Made by a program: the position numbers and the translations under genes
The notes under the pieces: model-generated
What the model was told of the DNA's origin: nothing
What the model saw: the letters and a program-made list of their open reading frames with translations, nothing else
Database searches by the model: none
Source: Clostridium_AD sp964467165
GTDB taxonomy: Bacteria > Bacillota > Clostridia > Clostridiales > Clostridiaceae
DNA: 64,000 nucleotides
NCBI GenBank assembly: GCA_964467165.1
Contig: CAYXOL010000018.1
Coordinates: 17,561 to 81,560 of the forward strand
Reading direction: 5' to 3'
Shown: positions 17,183-26,273 of the stretch, piece after piece
How the letters are laid out: every line of letters starts with the position of its first letter
How positions within the stretch are numbered: the stretch's first letter is position 1

Positions 17183-18364
17183 ATGAAATATGAAATTGTA
17201 CATTTACCAAAAGAGAAATGGACGGGAACAATACTTCCAATAAAGTATACAACCGATAAATATTACGACGTTATAGTAAATAAAATTGAAAAAGGATTTG
17301 CTATTGAGATAGAAAAGAAAGATTTTACAGTGCCAGTAACTCATACACCAGAAGAAAATACTTTCCCAGATAAATTATATGAAGATCACTTCAAGAATGC
17401 TTATGCTTGGGGAGTGTTAGTTAATAATGAATTAGTTGCTGCAATTGAAACTGATCAAGAATTATGGTCTAATCGTCTAAGAATTACAGAACTTTGGGTA
17501 GCAGAAAAATATCAAAAGCTAGGAATAGGTCATGAGTTAATTGAAATGGCAAAACAGCAAGCAAGAAGAGAACGTCGCCGAGCTATTATACTAGAAACAC
17601 AATCTTGTAATGTTAATGCAGTAGATTTTTATCAGCATGAAGCCTTTAGCTTGATTGGTATGGATACTTGTTGCTACAAGAACAATGATCTACAAAGAAA
17701 AGAAGTAAGGTTAGAATTTGGATGGTTTCCAGAAGAAAAGAAAAGATTAAATCATGAAGAAATAGAAATTAGAATGGAAACAGAGGATGATTGGTATAAT
17801 GTAGAGTTAATGACACAGCATGCATTTTGGAATAAGCATCATCTTGGATGTGACGAACATTACCTTGTACATAAATTACGTCAAGATAAAGACTATCTGC
17901 AAGAGTTAAGCAGAATAGCAGTAAAGGATGGTGATGTAATAGGCTGTATAATGTATTCAAAGTCACGAATCCTTGATGGTGCAGATACGCATGAAATTAT
18001 AACCTTTGGACCTCTTTGTGTAGTTCCTAAATGGCAAGGATGCGGAGTTGGTGAACTGTTATTAAGGGAAACAATGACCTTAGCCGCAAATAAAGGTTAT
18101 AAAGGTATTATAATTTTTGGAGAACCAGATTATTATCCTCAAATAGGATTTAAAACATGCGACAATTTTAATATTACAACAGCTGATGGTAAAAACTTTG
18201 ATGCATTTATGGGAATTGAATTAGCAGAACACAGTATGAAAGGCATAAAAGGAAAATTCTACGAATCGGAAGTCTTTGAAAATCTTCCAAAGGAAGACGT
18301 GGAAGAATATAATAAAAAATTTCCACAACTACAGAAATTAAGATTTCCAGGACAATGGGATTAA
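17183..18364 (+). CDS. fusion of two GNAT acetyltransferases
   Basis: 393 residues. The N-terminal half (to about 185) resembles streptothricin acetyltransferase SatA/YyaR: ELWVAEKYQKLGIGHELI, ILETQSCNVNAVDFY, then the IGMDTCCYKNNDL signature. The C-terminal half (about 195-390) resembles YhbS-like GNATs: FGPLCVVPKWQGCGVGELLL and YYPQIGFK. Both acetyl-CoA loops look intact. The fusion suggests two linked acetylations or domain pairing. Streptothricin resistance is possible for the first half but unproven. Ribosome binding site AAAGGAGAGG. Confidence 0.85.
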   Translation: MKYEIVHLPKEKWTGTILPIKYTTDKYYDVIVNKIEKGFAIEIEKKDFTVPVTHTPEENTFPDKLYEDHFKNAYAWGVLVNNELVAAIETDQELWSNRLRITELWVAEKYQKLGIGHELIEMAKQQARRERRRAIILETQSCNVNAVDFYQHEAFSLIGMDTCCYKNNDLQRKEVRLEFGWFPEEKKRLNHEEIEIRMETEDDWYNVELMTQHAFWNKHHLGCDEHYLVHKLRQDKDYLQELSRIAVKDGDVIGCIMYSKSRILDGADTHEIITFGPLCVVPKWQGCGVGELLLRETMTLAANKGYKGIIIFGEPDYYPQIGFKTCDNFNITTADGKNFDAFMGIELAEHSMKGIKGKFYESEVFENLPKEDVEEYNKKFPQLQKLRFPGQWD

Positions 18365-18444
18365 ACTGACTCTTAGTGATGGCAAAAATGGTGAGATATC
18401 AAATGGTTTAAAGGACATTGTAGCAGAAGGAGTAGGTGGATTTT

Positions 18445-19341
18445 ATGAAAAAGAAAATATTTTTTATGGCCCTATGTTTTGTAATTGTACTTATAATTAT
18501 GCCCACAACAGCCTATGCAGATATGGGGCCCAAGCCTTCAGTTGTAATTGATTTCAAAGGATTTGAAAACGAAATATATTATGTGACTTTACTGTCAGAA
18601 GTAACCTCTACAGGACCGCACAGTGTCTTAGGCCAGCGTGCTAATAACGAACGTTATCATAAGGGTGATGATGAATACGAAATTTGGGAAAAATTCCTAT
18701 CCTATAAAGATAAAGACGGATATCATTTTTTGCAATACTTTAGTGATAGCACCAAAACTTCGCAGTTCATTTGGGGATATTATCCTCCGCCTAAGTTTAA
18801 AATTTTACTCTATTTCCCTAAATACGACAAATTTATTGTTAGCAAAGAGGTATATAAACGATATGCTTTCGACAGTTACTACAAAGTAGATGCAGAAGAC
18901 TTGAACATACAATCAGCTTCACTCACTGAGAACATAAAAGCAGTGAGAAATTATTTCTATACATGGGAACTTGTTTCTCTTTTTGCCAGAATTATTGCAA
19001 CTATAATAATTGAAGTTTTCATTGCACTCCTATTCGGATTCAGATCAAAAGAACAACTTCTGATTATTGGCGCTGTAAATATTATTACACAGTCAATACT
19101 TAACATTTTGCTTAACGTCATCAACTATAATCAAGGTAGTATGATGTTTGTATTTAATTATGTTTGGATGGAAGCACTAGTGTTTATTATAGAAGCAAAA
19201 ATATATTCTGTTTTTCTATGCAAACACAGCAGTGGTAAATCAACAAAAAAATGGCTTACAACGCTATATGCGCTTACTGCAAATGCCGTATCCTTCGTCA
19301 TTGGACTATATATTGCTTATTTGATACCAGGCATTTTTTGA
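18445..19341 (+). CDS. exported/membrane protein with four C-terminal membrane segments
   Basis: 298 residues: a signal peptide ending near TTAYA (about residue 24), a soluble outer domain starting DMGPKPSVVIDFKG, then four hydrophobic segments from about residue 170 to the end. The DMGPKP-V start of the mature part recurs in a family of uncharacterised firmicute membrane proteins. ATG 18445 follows GAAGGAGT; a GTG at 18436 is in frame. Function unknown. Confidence 0.65.
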   Translation: MKKKIFFMALCFVIVLIIMPTTAYADMGPKPSVVIDFKGFENEIYYVTLLSEVTSTGPHSVLGQRANNERYHKGDDEYEIWEKFLSYKDKDGYHFLQYFSDSTKTSQFIWGYYPPPKFKILLYFPKYDKFIVSKEVYKRYAFDSYYKVDAEDLNIQSASLTENIKAVRNYFYTWELVSLFARIIATIIIEVFIALLFGFRSKEQLLIIGAVNIITQSILNILLNVINYNQGSMMFVFNYVWMEALVFIIEAKIYSVFLCKHSSGKSTKKWLTTLYALTANAVSFVIGLYIAYLIPGIF

Positions 19342-19385
19342 GGATGTAGAACTCAATAATTTAACAATGGAAAATGGATTTAATA
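19334..19385 (+). pseudogene. methyltransferase C-terminal scrap
   Basis: TTTTTTGAGG-TGTAGAACT followed by AATGGAAAATGG matches 11503-11554, inside the broken methyltransferase, at nearly every base. Translated it reads FFEDVELNNLTMENGFN. It overlaps the end of the membrane protein gene and precedes a Nudix gene. Confidence 0.7.
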
Positions 19386-19406
19386 CAAAATAGAGGAGTG
19401 TTAATT

Positions 19407-19877
19407 ATGGATTGTGGATTTGATAATGGAGATATGTGGTTCCGATATAGGGCTGCGGCAATAATTATTGAAGATGGATGTGTACTTTTTGCAAAAAATG
19501 AATTAGATCCTTACTATTATTCCATAGGTGGTGGAGTTCATTTAGGAGAAAAAGCAGAAGATGCTGTTAAGCGGGAAGTATTTGAGGAAACGGGAATTGC
19601 ATATGAAGTTGTCAGGCTGGCGTTTATTCATGAGAACTTTTTTAATGGTTCAGGTACATTTGACGGTTTGAAGTGCCATGAAATCACATTTTATTTCCTA
19701 ATGAAATCAAGAGGTACAAGAGTGTTGAATAGTAATAGTTATTCACAAGGGGTACGTGAATATATGCACTGGTTACCAATTGATAATTTAAGCAATTATG
19801 TTGCATATCCAAGCTTTTTTACAGATAATTTACTTAATATGAAGAATACTGTTGAGCATATTGTTACTTGCGAATAA
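19407..19877 (+). CDS. Nudix hydrolase
   Basis: 156 residues with a complete Nudix box, GGGVHLGEKAEDAVKREVFE followed by ETGI (G-x5-E-x7-REVxEExG). These enzymes hydrolyse nucleoside diphosphates linked to another group. ATG 19407 follows GAGGAG at 19393; an in-frame ATG at 19374 belongs to the methyltransferase scrap. Substrate unknown. Confidence 0.85.
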   Translation: MDCGFDNGDMWFRYRAAAIIIEDGCVLFAKNELDPYYYSIGGGVHLGEKAEDAVKREVFEETGIAYEVVRLAFIHENFFNGSGTFDGLKCHEITFYFLMKSRGTRVLNSNSYSQGVREYMHWLPIDNLSNYVAYPSFFTDNLLNMKNTVEHIVTCE

Positions 19878-19960
19878 TAAATAAATTTATAGCAGCTTGA
19901 AGAGATATTAAGATAGAATGTTTAAAAGTTATAAACAAACAATAGTAATATTGGGGGATA

Positions 19961-21157
19961 ATGAATATGAAAAACAAGAAACTGAATTTTTTCTATTTTG
20001 GGGAGGATAGTAATTACGGCAATTATAATCCAGACTATATATGTAATACAAACCATGCACCTGAAATATTATATTTAATTGCGTCAAATGAACCATTTTC
20101 AATATCTAAATATGAGATAGTTAAAATTCTAAATATGAGTGAGGAAAAACTTGATGATACAATTAGTAACCTTCAATTGATTAATGCAATAGAAGTGAAG
20201 GATGATACATTTAAAATAAAATTTCCTGTTTTTTTAGAAGAAGATGTTATAAAAATGGAAGGCTATTTAAGTAATATAGGTCAAGTAATTGGGGACAAAA
20301 TAATATCTTTAAGTAATGTTATTAACCAAAAATTATTAAATTTAGAATGTTCAAAGTATCACAGCAAAGAAAGAATACTTTATCATATAATTTGTGAAGA
20401 TATTTTTGACCACACTGCCCTTGCTTTTTTTACTAAAAGGAATATTTTTTCTACATCAAAATTACAGCCTGATGATAGAACTTATATTAGAGTAGCTTAT
20501 GAGGATATCAAAACAGTAGATCTCCCAAGCAGTAAGTTAATATACATTCGTAATAGTTATAGCAGCTATGGATTAAATTGGTATGGACATTCAAATGATT
20601 CAAGTAAGGACATGTACAGATTTTTTAGACTTATACAAAAGGGTATTGACAATGAAACTCCTTTTCATGACTTAAATATAGGATATAACACAATTATAGA
20701 TGACATGAATAAAGAAATTGCGAGAAAGTGCGGAGAGCTAATAGTTAATGTAATTAGCAAAGATGCTAAGTGCAATGAGCTGACAGTGAAGGAAAAAAGT
20801 TTGGTTAGTATTTTAAAAGAACTTGGTTATGCTGATATAAATCAGGTTAATAAATCCATATTAATAAATGTGCCATTATTTTATGCAAGTGAAAAGACAA
20901 TTATTGAGGATATATCAGATACCATACTTTTTGAATTATATCCAGTGGTGAGAGAATTTTTTGAAAATTTTGAGATTAATGTATCTGATTTGACATCAAT
21001 AAGGCATATGTTAGATATAAAGGAAATATCAAATGAACTATGGCATCAAATTTTCGGTTCTACTAATGAGTATTTAGTGAAAAAGAAATTTATTGAATTA
21101 CCGCATAATGGAGGTGGAGAAAGTCTATACCTGAGAAGTATTACAACAACGCAATGA
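19961..21157 (+). CDS. unknown protein with winged-helix-like N-terminus, paralogue 1
   Basis: 398 residues, no family recognised. After a short FFYFG start there is a helix-turn-helix-like stretch (about 35-85: PFSISKYEIVKILNMSEEKL, NAIEVKDDTFKIKFPVF), then a long region with SKYHSKERILYHIICE, DMYRFFRLIQKGIDNETPFH and ELWHQIFGSTNEYLVKKKF. A paralogue of 400 residues at 36312 keeps all these blocks. The pair may be DNA-binding or sensing proteins, but that is inference. Ribosome binding site TTGGGGGAT. Confidence 0.7.
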   Translation: MNMKNKKLNFFYFGEDSNYGNYNPDYICNTNHAPEILYLIASNEPFSISKYEIVKILNMSEEKLDDTISNLQLINAIEVKDDTFKIKFPVFLEEDVIKMEGYLSNIGQVIGDKIISLSNVINQKLLNLECSKYHSKERILYHIICEDIFDHTALAFFTKRNIFSTSKLQPDDRTYIRVAYEDIKTVDLPSSKLIYIRNSYSSYGLNWYGHSNDSSKDMYRFFRLIQKGIDNETPFHDLNIGYNTIIDDMNKEIARKCGELIVNVISKDAKCNELTVKEKSLVSILKELGYADINQVNKSILINVPLFYASEKTIIEDISDTILFELYPVVREFFENFEINVSDLTSIRHMLDIKEISNELWHQIFGSTNEYLVKKKFIELPHNGGGESLYLRSITTTQ

Positions 21158-21337
21158 TACCTATACTCTCTACCTCCAATGACTATATGATAGAGAGGTG
21201 CATTACTAAGTGTAAAGGATTTGAAACCAAAATTTTTAATACCAATGTATCAACTAAACTAATTTAAACAATGGAGAAATTTTCAATATAAACAGTAATG
21301 AAATAAGTGTTTTCTATGAAAAAATGGAGGTTCTAAA

Positions 21338-21949
21338 ATGACAAGTGAAGCAATAGAAATTTTAAAGCAATCATATAATAATCATGCTCATGAAAGAGAA
21401 AAAAGCGAATTGAAAGTGTGGAAAGCAAAGCCAAGAGATGCATTTCTAAAACTTTTATTAAGTGAGGATAAGTCTACTCTTTTAGATATTGGCGCAGGAA
21501 TCGGAAATGACAGCAAGTTTTTTATGGATAACGATATAAATGTACTGGCAGTTGATTTATCAGATGAAATGATAAGATTATGTCAGGAAAAAGAGATTGA
21601 ATCCTATCAATTAGATTTTTATAATCTTAATAAGATTGGTAAAAAATTTGATGCTGTGTGGTCAATGAATTCCCTACTGCACGTTGAAAAGGTAAATCTG
21701 AATTCAGTACTAGAAGAAATTAGAGATGTGCTAAATCCTTTAGGATTATTTTTTGTGGGAGTATATGGTGGTGAGGATTCAGAAGGCATATGGCAGGATG
21801 ATATTTATACGCCACATCGATTCTTCTCATCTTATACTGATGTAAATATAAAGGAAGTTGTTTCAAATTACTTTGAGATAATTAGTTTTGAAAGAATTGA
21901 AACAGGAGGAAAATATCATTTTCAATCTATAATAATGAGAAAAAAATGA
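21338..21949 (+). CDS. class I SAM-dependent methyltransferase
   Basis: 203 residues with motif I LLDIGAGIGND, AVDLSDEMI and DAVWSMNSLLHVEK at motif IV. The short length and PHRFFSSYTD segment match small clostridial Methyltransf_11/25 proteins. ATG after ATGGAGG. Its partner gene 33 bases downstream is a GNAT, with its own ribosome binding site. Acceptor unknown. Confidence 0.85.
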   Translation: MTSEAIEILKQSYNNHAHEREKSELKVWKAKPRDAFLKLLLSEDKSTLLDIGAGIGNDSKFFMDNDINVLAVDLSDEMIRLCQEKEIESYQLDFYNLNKIGKKFDAVWSMNSLLHVEKVNLNSVLEEIRDVLNPLGLFFVGVYGGEDSEGIWQDDIYTPHRFFSSYTDVNIKEVVSNYFEIISFERIETGGKYHFQSIIMRKK

Positions 21950-21982
21950 GGTAAAGATTTATATTTCACAAGGAGGATAGTT

Positions 21983-22414
21983 ATGGAAATTAAGGTAATG
22001 ACAATAGATGATTACGAAAAAGTATATCAATTATGGTCTAATACAAGTGGAATGGGTCTAAGAAGTTTAGACGATTCAAAAATGGGAATATCTATATTTT
22101 TATTAAGAAATCCTACATCAAATTTCGTTGCTTTGATTAATGGTGAAATAGTCGGAATTATACTTTGTGGCCATGATGGACGTAGAGGGTATCTTTATCA
22201 TACTGCTGTTAAAAGCAATTACCGAGGTCAAGGCATAGGGAAAGCTTTGCTTGAAGCAGTAAATTATGCCTTAGAACAAGAAGGAATTAATAAAGCAGGA
22301 TTAGTTGTTTTCAAAACAAATGAAATAGGAAATACATTTTGGCAATCACAAGGGTGGAAAGAAAGAACAGACTTGAATTATTATAGTAAAGCTATTAATA
22401 ATAACAACATATAG
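21983..22414 (+). CDS. GNAT family N-acetyltransferase, YpeA-like
   Basis: 143 residues with YLYHTAVKSNYRGQGIGKALLE as the acetyl-CoA loop and FWQSQGWKERTDL at the end, a pattern close to the YpeA branch. Ribosome binding site AAGGAGG. The gap to the methyltransferase is 33 bases, so the two may share a transcript. Confidence 0.85.
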   Translation: MEIKVMTIDDYEKVYQLWSNTSGMGLRSLDDSKMGISIFLLRNPTSNFVALINGEIVGIILCGHDGRRGYLYHTAVKSNYRGQGIGKALLEAVNYALEQEGINKAGLVVFKTNEIGNTFWQSQGWKERTDLNYYSKAINNNNI

Positions 22415-22464
22415 ATTTTAGAATATTGTGTACAGAAAAGTCATAAGGCGAGAGGAAGTTTAGC

Positions 22465-23154
22465 ATGTTTGAAGAACTTAACAGGGAACTTGTAAATGCC
22501 AAAGAAAAACTATTGAGAAAAAAGAAATTTCAAAGTTTGGTGAACCAGACTAGAGAATCATTACAAAAGGAATTAGATAGAAAGCTAGCGCTGGAAAATA
22601 TTCTTAAAGATGAGGACAATGATGTTAAAAAACTTGAATCATTAAGTATTGCTAGTATATTTTATTCAATACTTGGAAGTAAGCATCAACAGCTTGAAAA
22701 GGAGAGGCAAGAATTGCTTTCTGCTAAGCTAAAGTATGATGAGTGTTGCAAATCAGTTTTAGCATTAGAGGGGGAACTTGCATCTTATAAATCCTCATTA
22801 AACAGTCTACTTGGCACTGCGGCTAAGCACTCTCATATTGATGAAGCTAAGGAATATGTACATAATACAAAAATTGCATTAATACGATTCCAAAATGAAT
22901 TATCCGACGTGAATTTAATAATGAATATAGATATAAATATTAGTTCTTTCGAAACATTTGCAGATTATTTTTTTGATGGTCTTATATCTGATTGGGTTGT
23001 ACAATCAAGAATTTGTGAATCATTAGACAGTGCAAAGAGTGTTGCAGACCATGTAGCACGTATAATAGGGTCACTTAAAGAAAAGTTCAATAGTATACAA
23101 AATGACTTGCTTTCAACGGAAGAAAATATTAAATTGCTTGTTGAACAAGCATAG
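22465..23154 (+). CDS. coiled-coil protein of unknown function
   Basis: 229 residues rich in Lys, Glu, Leu and Ser with long helical stretches (about 5-60, 70-115 and 195-229) that fit coiled coils. A short SIASIFYSILGSK segment (about 62-74) breaks the first coil. No enzyme motif, signal peptide or clear membrane segment. Ribosome binding site GAGAGGAAG. Family not recognised. Confidence 0.65.
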   Translation: MFEELNRELVNAKEKLLRKKKFQSLVNQTRESLQKELDRKLALENILKDEDNDVKKLESLSIASIFYSILGSKHQQLEKERQELLSAKLKYDECCKSVLALEGELASYKSSLNSLLGTAAKHSHIDEAKEYVHNTKIALIRFQNELSDVNLIMNIDINISSFETFADYFFDGLISDWVVQSRICESLDSAKSVADHVARIIGSLKEKFNSIQNDLLSTEENIKLLVEQA

Positions 23155-23230
23155 CTGCAGATTGAAAAAAGCCATAGAATTATAGGCTCCATTTGTAAAA
23201 AATCTTTATCAATAGGGAGGTAAGTATTTC

Positions 23231-23986
23231 ATGAGAATTGCAGTAGTTGCTGATATACATAGTAATCATATTGCTTTTGAAGCAGTATTGAAGGATATAA
23301 AAAATAAAGATATAGATATGATTTTTTTTCTAGGTGATTATATTTTTGGAGGTTATGGTTCAAATGAAACTGTTGATTTGTTAATGCATTGCCAAAATCA
23401 AAGCCAAAAACATTTAATTATATCAGGTAATATTGATGAATTAATAACTCCAATAGAAGAAAATGCTGATGGGATATATCTAGTAAATAAGCAAATATAC
23501 AATGAACTAGGTATGGAACGTGTATCATTCTTGAAGTCTCTTCCATCGAATATTTTAATAAAAGAGGAAGGGATATCTATGTATTTGTGCCATAATCCAT
23601 CAGAGATTGAAGTTTTTACAGTAGTTGATAGTTTAAAAAGAGAAAATAATATTCCTAATGTGAAAGGGCTTGCCCAGATTGCCCGTGGTATGGAAAGTGA
23701 TGTTTGTATCTTTGGGCATTATCATTTGTTCATGGATGAAGAAGTAAATGGGAAAAGATTTATATGTCCTAGTTCTGCTGGAATGCCGTTTAATGGCGAT
23801 CCAAGAGGGCAATATATTATATTAGATATTTTTGAAGGGAATATCACTACATCAAGGCAGTATGTTGAATATGATAGATTAAAACTAGTAGAAGATTTTG
23901 ATAAAAAGGGTTATTTTGAAAAAAATCGCAATTGGTCCATGAATATGGTTACTACTATATTAACGGCACATAATTATATTACATAG
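23231..23986 (+). CDS. calcineurin-like metallophosphoesterase
   Basis: 251 residues with DIHSNH (Asp8, His10), LGDYIFGG, SGNIDE (Asn), a LCHNP His and FGHYH near residue 166: the metal ligands of the YfcE/MJ0936-type family in order. Ribosome binding site TAGGGAGGTAA. The C-terminal remnant of another metallophosphoesterase lies at 40370. Substrate unknown. Confidence 0.85.
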   Translation: MRIAVVADIHSNHIAFEAVLKDIKNKDIDMIFFLGDYIFGGYGSNETVDLLMHCQNQSQKHLIISGNIDELITPIEENADGIYLVNKQIYNELGMERVSFLKSLPSNILIKEEGISMYLCHNPSEIEVFTVVDSLKRENNIPNVKGLAQIARGMESDVCIFGHYHLFMDEEVNGKRFICPSSAGMPFNGDPRGQYIILDIFEGNITTSRQYVEYDRLKLVEDFDKKGYFEKNRNWSMNMVTTILTAHNYIT

Positions 23987-24085
23987 ACCTTCTGGTCTCT
24001 GTGTACTAAAAAAGGATAGAAGTAACATCATAGAGTTTAAACTACGAGATTTTGAATAAATTTATATTATATTTAGGAGGTTGCT

Positions 24086-24685
24086 ATGATAGAAGCATTG
24101 TCTGAAATGTCGTTAGAAGAATTATGGGAACTATTTCCGATTATTTTAAAGGAACATAACCCTTCTTACAAAGAATGGTATTTAGTTGAAAAAGATGAAA
24201 TAGTTATTGCTGTAGGTGAAACTAACATAAAGCGAATAAATCATATTGGAAGTAGTGCTATTAAAGGATTGGTTTCCAAACCAACTGTAGATATTTTATT
24301 AGAAATTGATTGTACCAGTGATATAGAACAAGTAAAACATAAAATATGTAATGCTGGTTGGATATTAATGTCATTTAAAGATAAGCCAGATTTAAATATG
24401 TCATTTAATAAGGGTTATACTCCAGATGGTTTTGCTGAAAAAGTTTTTCATCTTCATGTTAAATTTTTGGGGGATTGGAATGAATTATACTTTAGAGATT
24501 ATCTTTTAATTCATAAAGAAGTTGCTGATGACTATGTTAAACTTAAATTAGGGCTCATAGAGAAATATGAACATGACCGAGATGAATATACAAATGCTAA
24601 AACTGATTTTATTATGAAATATACAAAAATGGCAAGAAAAGAGTTTGGCAATAGGTATTTGCCAGAATTAAGAACTAAACCTTAG
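24086..24685 (+). CDS. GrpB family protein (UPF0157)
   Basis: 199 residues with INHIGSSAIKGLVSKPTVDILLEI and FHLHVKFLGDWNELYFRDYL, the signature blocks of the GrpB family, a nucleotidyltransferase-fold group of unknown function related to CoaE-fused domains. ATG after TTTAGGAGG. R2 copy 3 and R1 copy B follow. Confidence 0.9.
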   Translation: MIEALSEMSLEELWELFPIILKEHNPSYKEWYLVEKDEIVIAVGETNIKRINHIGSSAIKGLVSKPTVDILLEIDCTSDIEQVKHKICNAGWILMSFKDKPDLNMSFNKGYTPDGFAEKVFHLHVKFLGDWNELYFRDYLLIHKEVADDYVKLKLGLIEKYEHDRDEYTNAKTDFIMKYTKMARKEFGNRYLPELRTKP

Positions 24686-24708
24686 TTATTTCACAATTTT
24701 CTTAAAAA

Positions 24709-24742
24709 ATCCACTAAGTCAATTTCTGAGTTAGTGATCATT
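24709..24742 (+). terminator. hairpin after the GrpB gene
   Basis: CACTAAGTCA pairs with TGAGTTAGTG with one mismatch, then ATCATTTTTAA. Placed 23 bases after the stop codon. Confidence 0.6.
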
Positions 24743-24745
24743 TTT

Positions 24746-24783
24746 AACTTATTATGACACTTATTTATTAAAAAGGGGTGAAC
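24746..24783 (+). repeat. repeat R2, copy 3
   Basis: AACTTATTATGACA, TTATTTATT and AAAAGGGGTGAA match 7187-7223 at most positions. There the block leads into an ORF with a ribosome binding site; here no ORF follows and R1 copy B begins almost at once. Confidence 0.5.
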
Positions 24784-24790
24784 ACTGGAA

Positions 24791-24862
24791 AGTTCACTTT
24801 GGATGGTGGACCATTTTTTTATTGCCATGTGTAAATTTATGACTTATAATCTAGATATAGGT
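24791..24862 (+). repeat. interspersed repeat R1, copy B
   Basis: A hairpin GTTCAC/GTGGAC with a T-run is followed by ATGTGTAAATTTATGAC, TTATAATC and CTAGATATAGG (one base off the palindrome). The spacing equals that of the other copies. Together with copy C it brackets one GNAT gene. Confidence 0.85.
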
Positions 24863-24910
24863 TGAAATTAACCCTTCGTAAAGCACGTTGCGCTAAGCCA
24901 CATTAATGTC

Positions 24911-24931
24911 GGCAATACAAAACGTTAGCGC
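24911..24931 (+). repeat. second conserved block downstream of R1 copy B
   Basis: GGCAATACAAAACGTTAGCGC is matched after R1 copy F by GGCAACACAAAAGTTAGTGC (47981-48000), with one gap and two differences. It may be the outer part of the R1 element. Confidence 0.45.
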
Positions 24932-24977
24932 TCATATCAGATTTATCTGAAATTTCCAATGAAATGGGGACGGGAAA

Positions 24978-25835
24978 ATGATTAGAGACTATAACCTTGA
25001 GGACAAAGAGGAATTAATTAAAATAATTAAGCAAGGACTTATAATTGATGAGCAAGACATTATTGAGTATTTTAATGATGATGGTATAAAAATAATTGTA
25101 TATGATAATGGTGAAGGAAAAATAGAAGGATTTAGCTGTATCAAACTATGGAATGGGACTGAAAAAAAAGGTGATATGCAAATATATGTAGTTCTTGAAG
25201 CAAGAAGAAAAGGAATCGGAACTATGCTATATAATGAAATAATGAAGCATCAAAATGGAATTAAACTCACTTTTATAAAAACACTATTTAGAGTTGATAA
25301 AGATGATTCAACATTGTTTTACAAAAAATTAGGTTATAAAAAGTGGTATGGGATGCATGATTTATACTATAATGGGTCAACACAACCTAATACCGATTTA
25401 CAGTTTGTGGCTTATGAAGATAAATATTTTGAACAATATGCGGAAGGGTTAAGAAAAAGCTTTTATGAAATGAGAAAAGCGCATGATTTCCAACCTCATT
25501 ATTGTTGTGAATTAAACAATGAAAAGAGAGAAGAGATTATAAAAAATAAGGAACACATATTCCTTTTAATAAAGAATGAAAATCTTATTGCATCTGCCAT
25601 AGTTAATAATAATGGTTTCTTAGATGATATATTTGTTATTCCATCTTACCAAGGTAAAGGGTATGGGAGGTTAATAACACAATTTGCTCTTAATAAGGCC
25701 CTAAGCAAAGGTATTAATAAGATTGAAACTAGCGTAGTAGAATGGAACACGAGAGCACTAAAATTATATCAAAGTGTTGGATTTAGCATAATACAAACTA
25801 CTCATTATTATCAATTACTCGGAGACGAAATTTGA
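24978..25835 (+). CDS. tandem GNAT acetyltransferase
   Basis: 285 residues with two GNAT domains. Domain 1 (about 1-135) has YVVLEARRKGIGTMLYNEI and LFYKKLGYKKWYG; domain 2 (about 145-285) has IFVIPSYQGKGYGRLITQFAL and TRALKLYQSVGF. Both acetyl-CoA loops look intact. ATG follows AATGGGGACGGG. The gene is flanked on both sides by direct copies of R1, the best single candidate for a mobile unit here. Confidence 0.85.
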   Translation: MIRDYNLEDKEELIKIIKQGLIIDEQDIIEYFNDDGIKIIVYDNGEGKIEGFSCIKLWNGTEKKGDMQIYVVLEARRKGIGTMLYNEIMKHQNGIKLTFIKTLFRVDKDDSTLFYKKLGYKKWYGMHDLYYNGSTQPNTDLQFVAYEDKYFEQYAEGLRKSFYEMRKAHDFQPHYCCELNNEKREEIIKNKEHIFLLIKNENLIASAIVNNNGFLDDIFVIPSYQGKGYGRLITQFALNKALSKGINKIETSVVEWNTRALKLYQSVGFSIIQTTHYYQLLGDEI

Positions 25836-25885
25836 TCTTGAATTATTAGTGCAAATCCCACGTATCACAGAGCGTTCAAATCCTA

Positions 25886-25982
25886 AAACACTACATAACA
25901 AAATGTTGCAGTCCGCCTTGACTGGTGGACTTATTTTATATAGAGTCGTGTGATTTTATGACTTATAATTTATATATAGGTT
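25886..25982 (+). repeat. interspersed repeat R1, copy C
   Basis: ATAACAAAATGTTGCA leads into the hairpin GTCCGCC/GGTGGAC with T-run (25911-25940), then GTGTGATTTTATGAC, TTATAATT and TATATATAGG. Downstream it shares TTACC and GTAAAG-CAC with copy B. Confidence 0.85.
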
Positions 25983-26013
25983 AGTAATTTACCTGTAGTA
26001 AAGACACAATACT

Positions 26014-26250
26014 GCATATGTAGGTTTAAAATATTCTGAAATTTTCGGCAACGTAATTTCAGAATCAGGATAGTTTTGGTACAAGCCTAAAGAATAAAAA
26101 GAACCTGAAAGTGCTTGTTGGATTAATTCAGAATTTAACAAGGTAGAAAAGTTACCACTTAAATTTTATTTAAAAGTAGGCATACTAGAGGAAAAAGATA
26201 ATATGATTGGTGTAAATAAAAGTGAAATTGTAAGAGAATTATTTGTATAG
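26014..26250 (+). pseudogene. C-terminal remnant of an enterochelin-esterase-like hydrolase
   Basis: One frame reads AYVGLKYSEIFGNVISESG, then FWYKPKE and EKLPLKFYLKVGILE, the region around and after the GxSxxG-type nucleophile of the PF00756 esterase family (here SESG). Two in-frame stops (TAG 26071, TAA 26095) and the missing front half make it a pseudogene. It begins about 32 bases after R1 copy C. An 11-base inverted repeat at 26033-26065 lies within it and is probably chance coding sequence. Confidence 0.7.
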
Positions 26251-26273
26251 TATGATAATAAGAGGTGTTAAGA

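Noticed and set aside
26033..26065. 11-bp inverted repeat as a regulatory element
   Set aside because: It lies inside the esterase remnant and codes for conserved family residues, so chance pairing in coding sequence is more likely.
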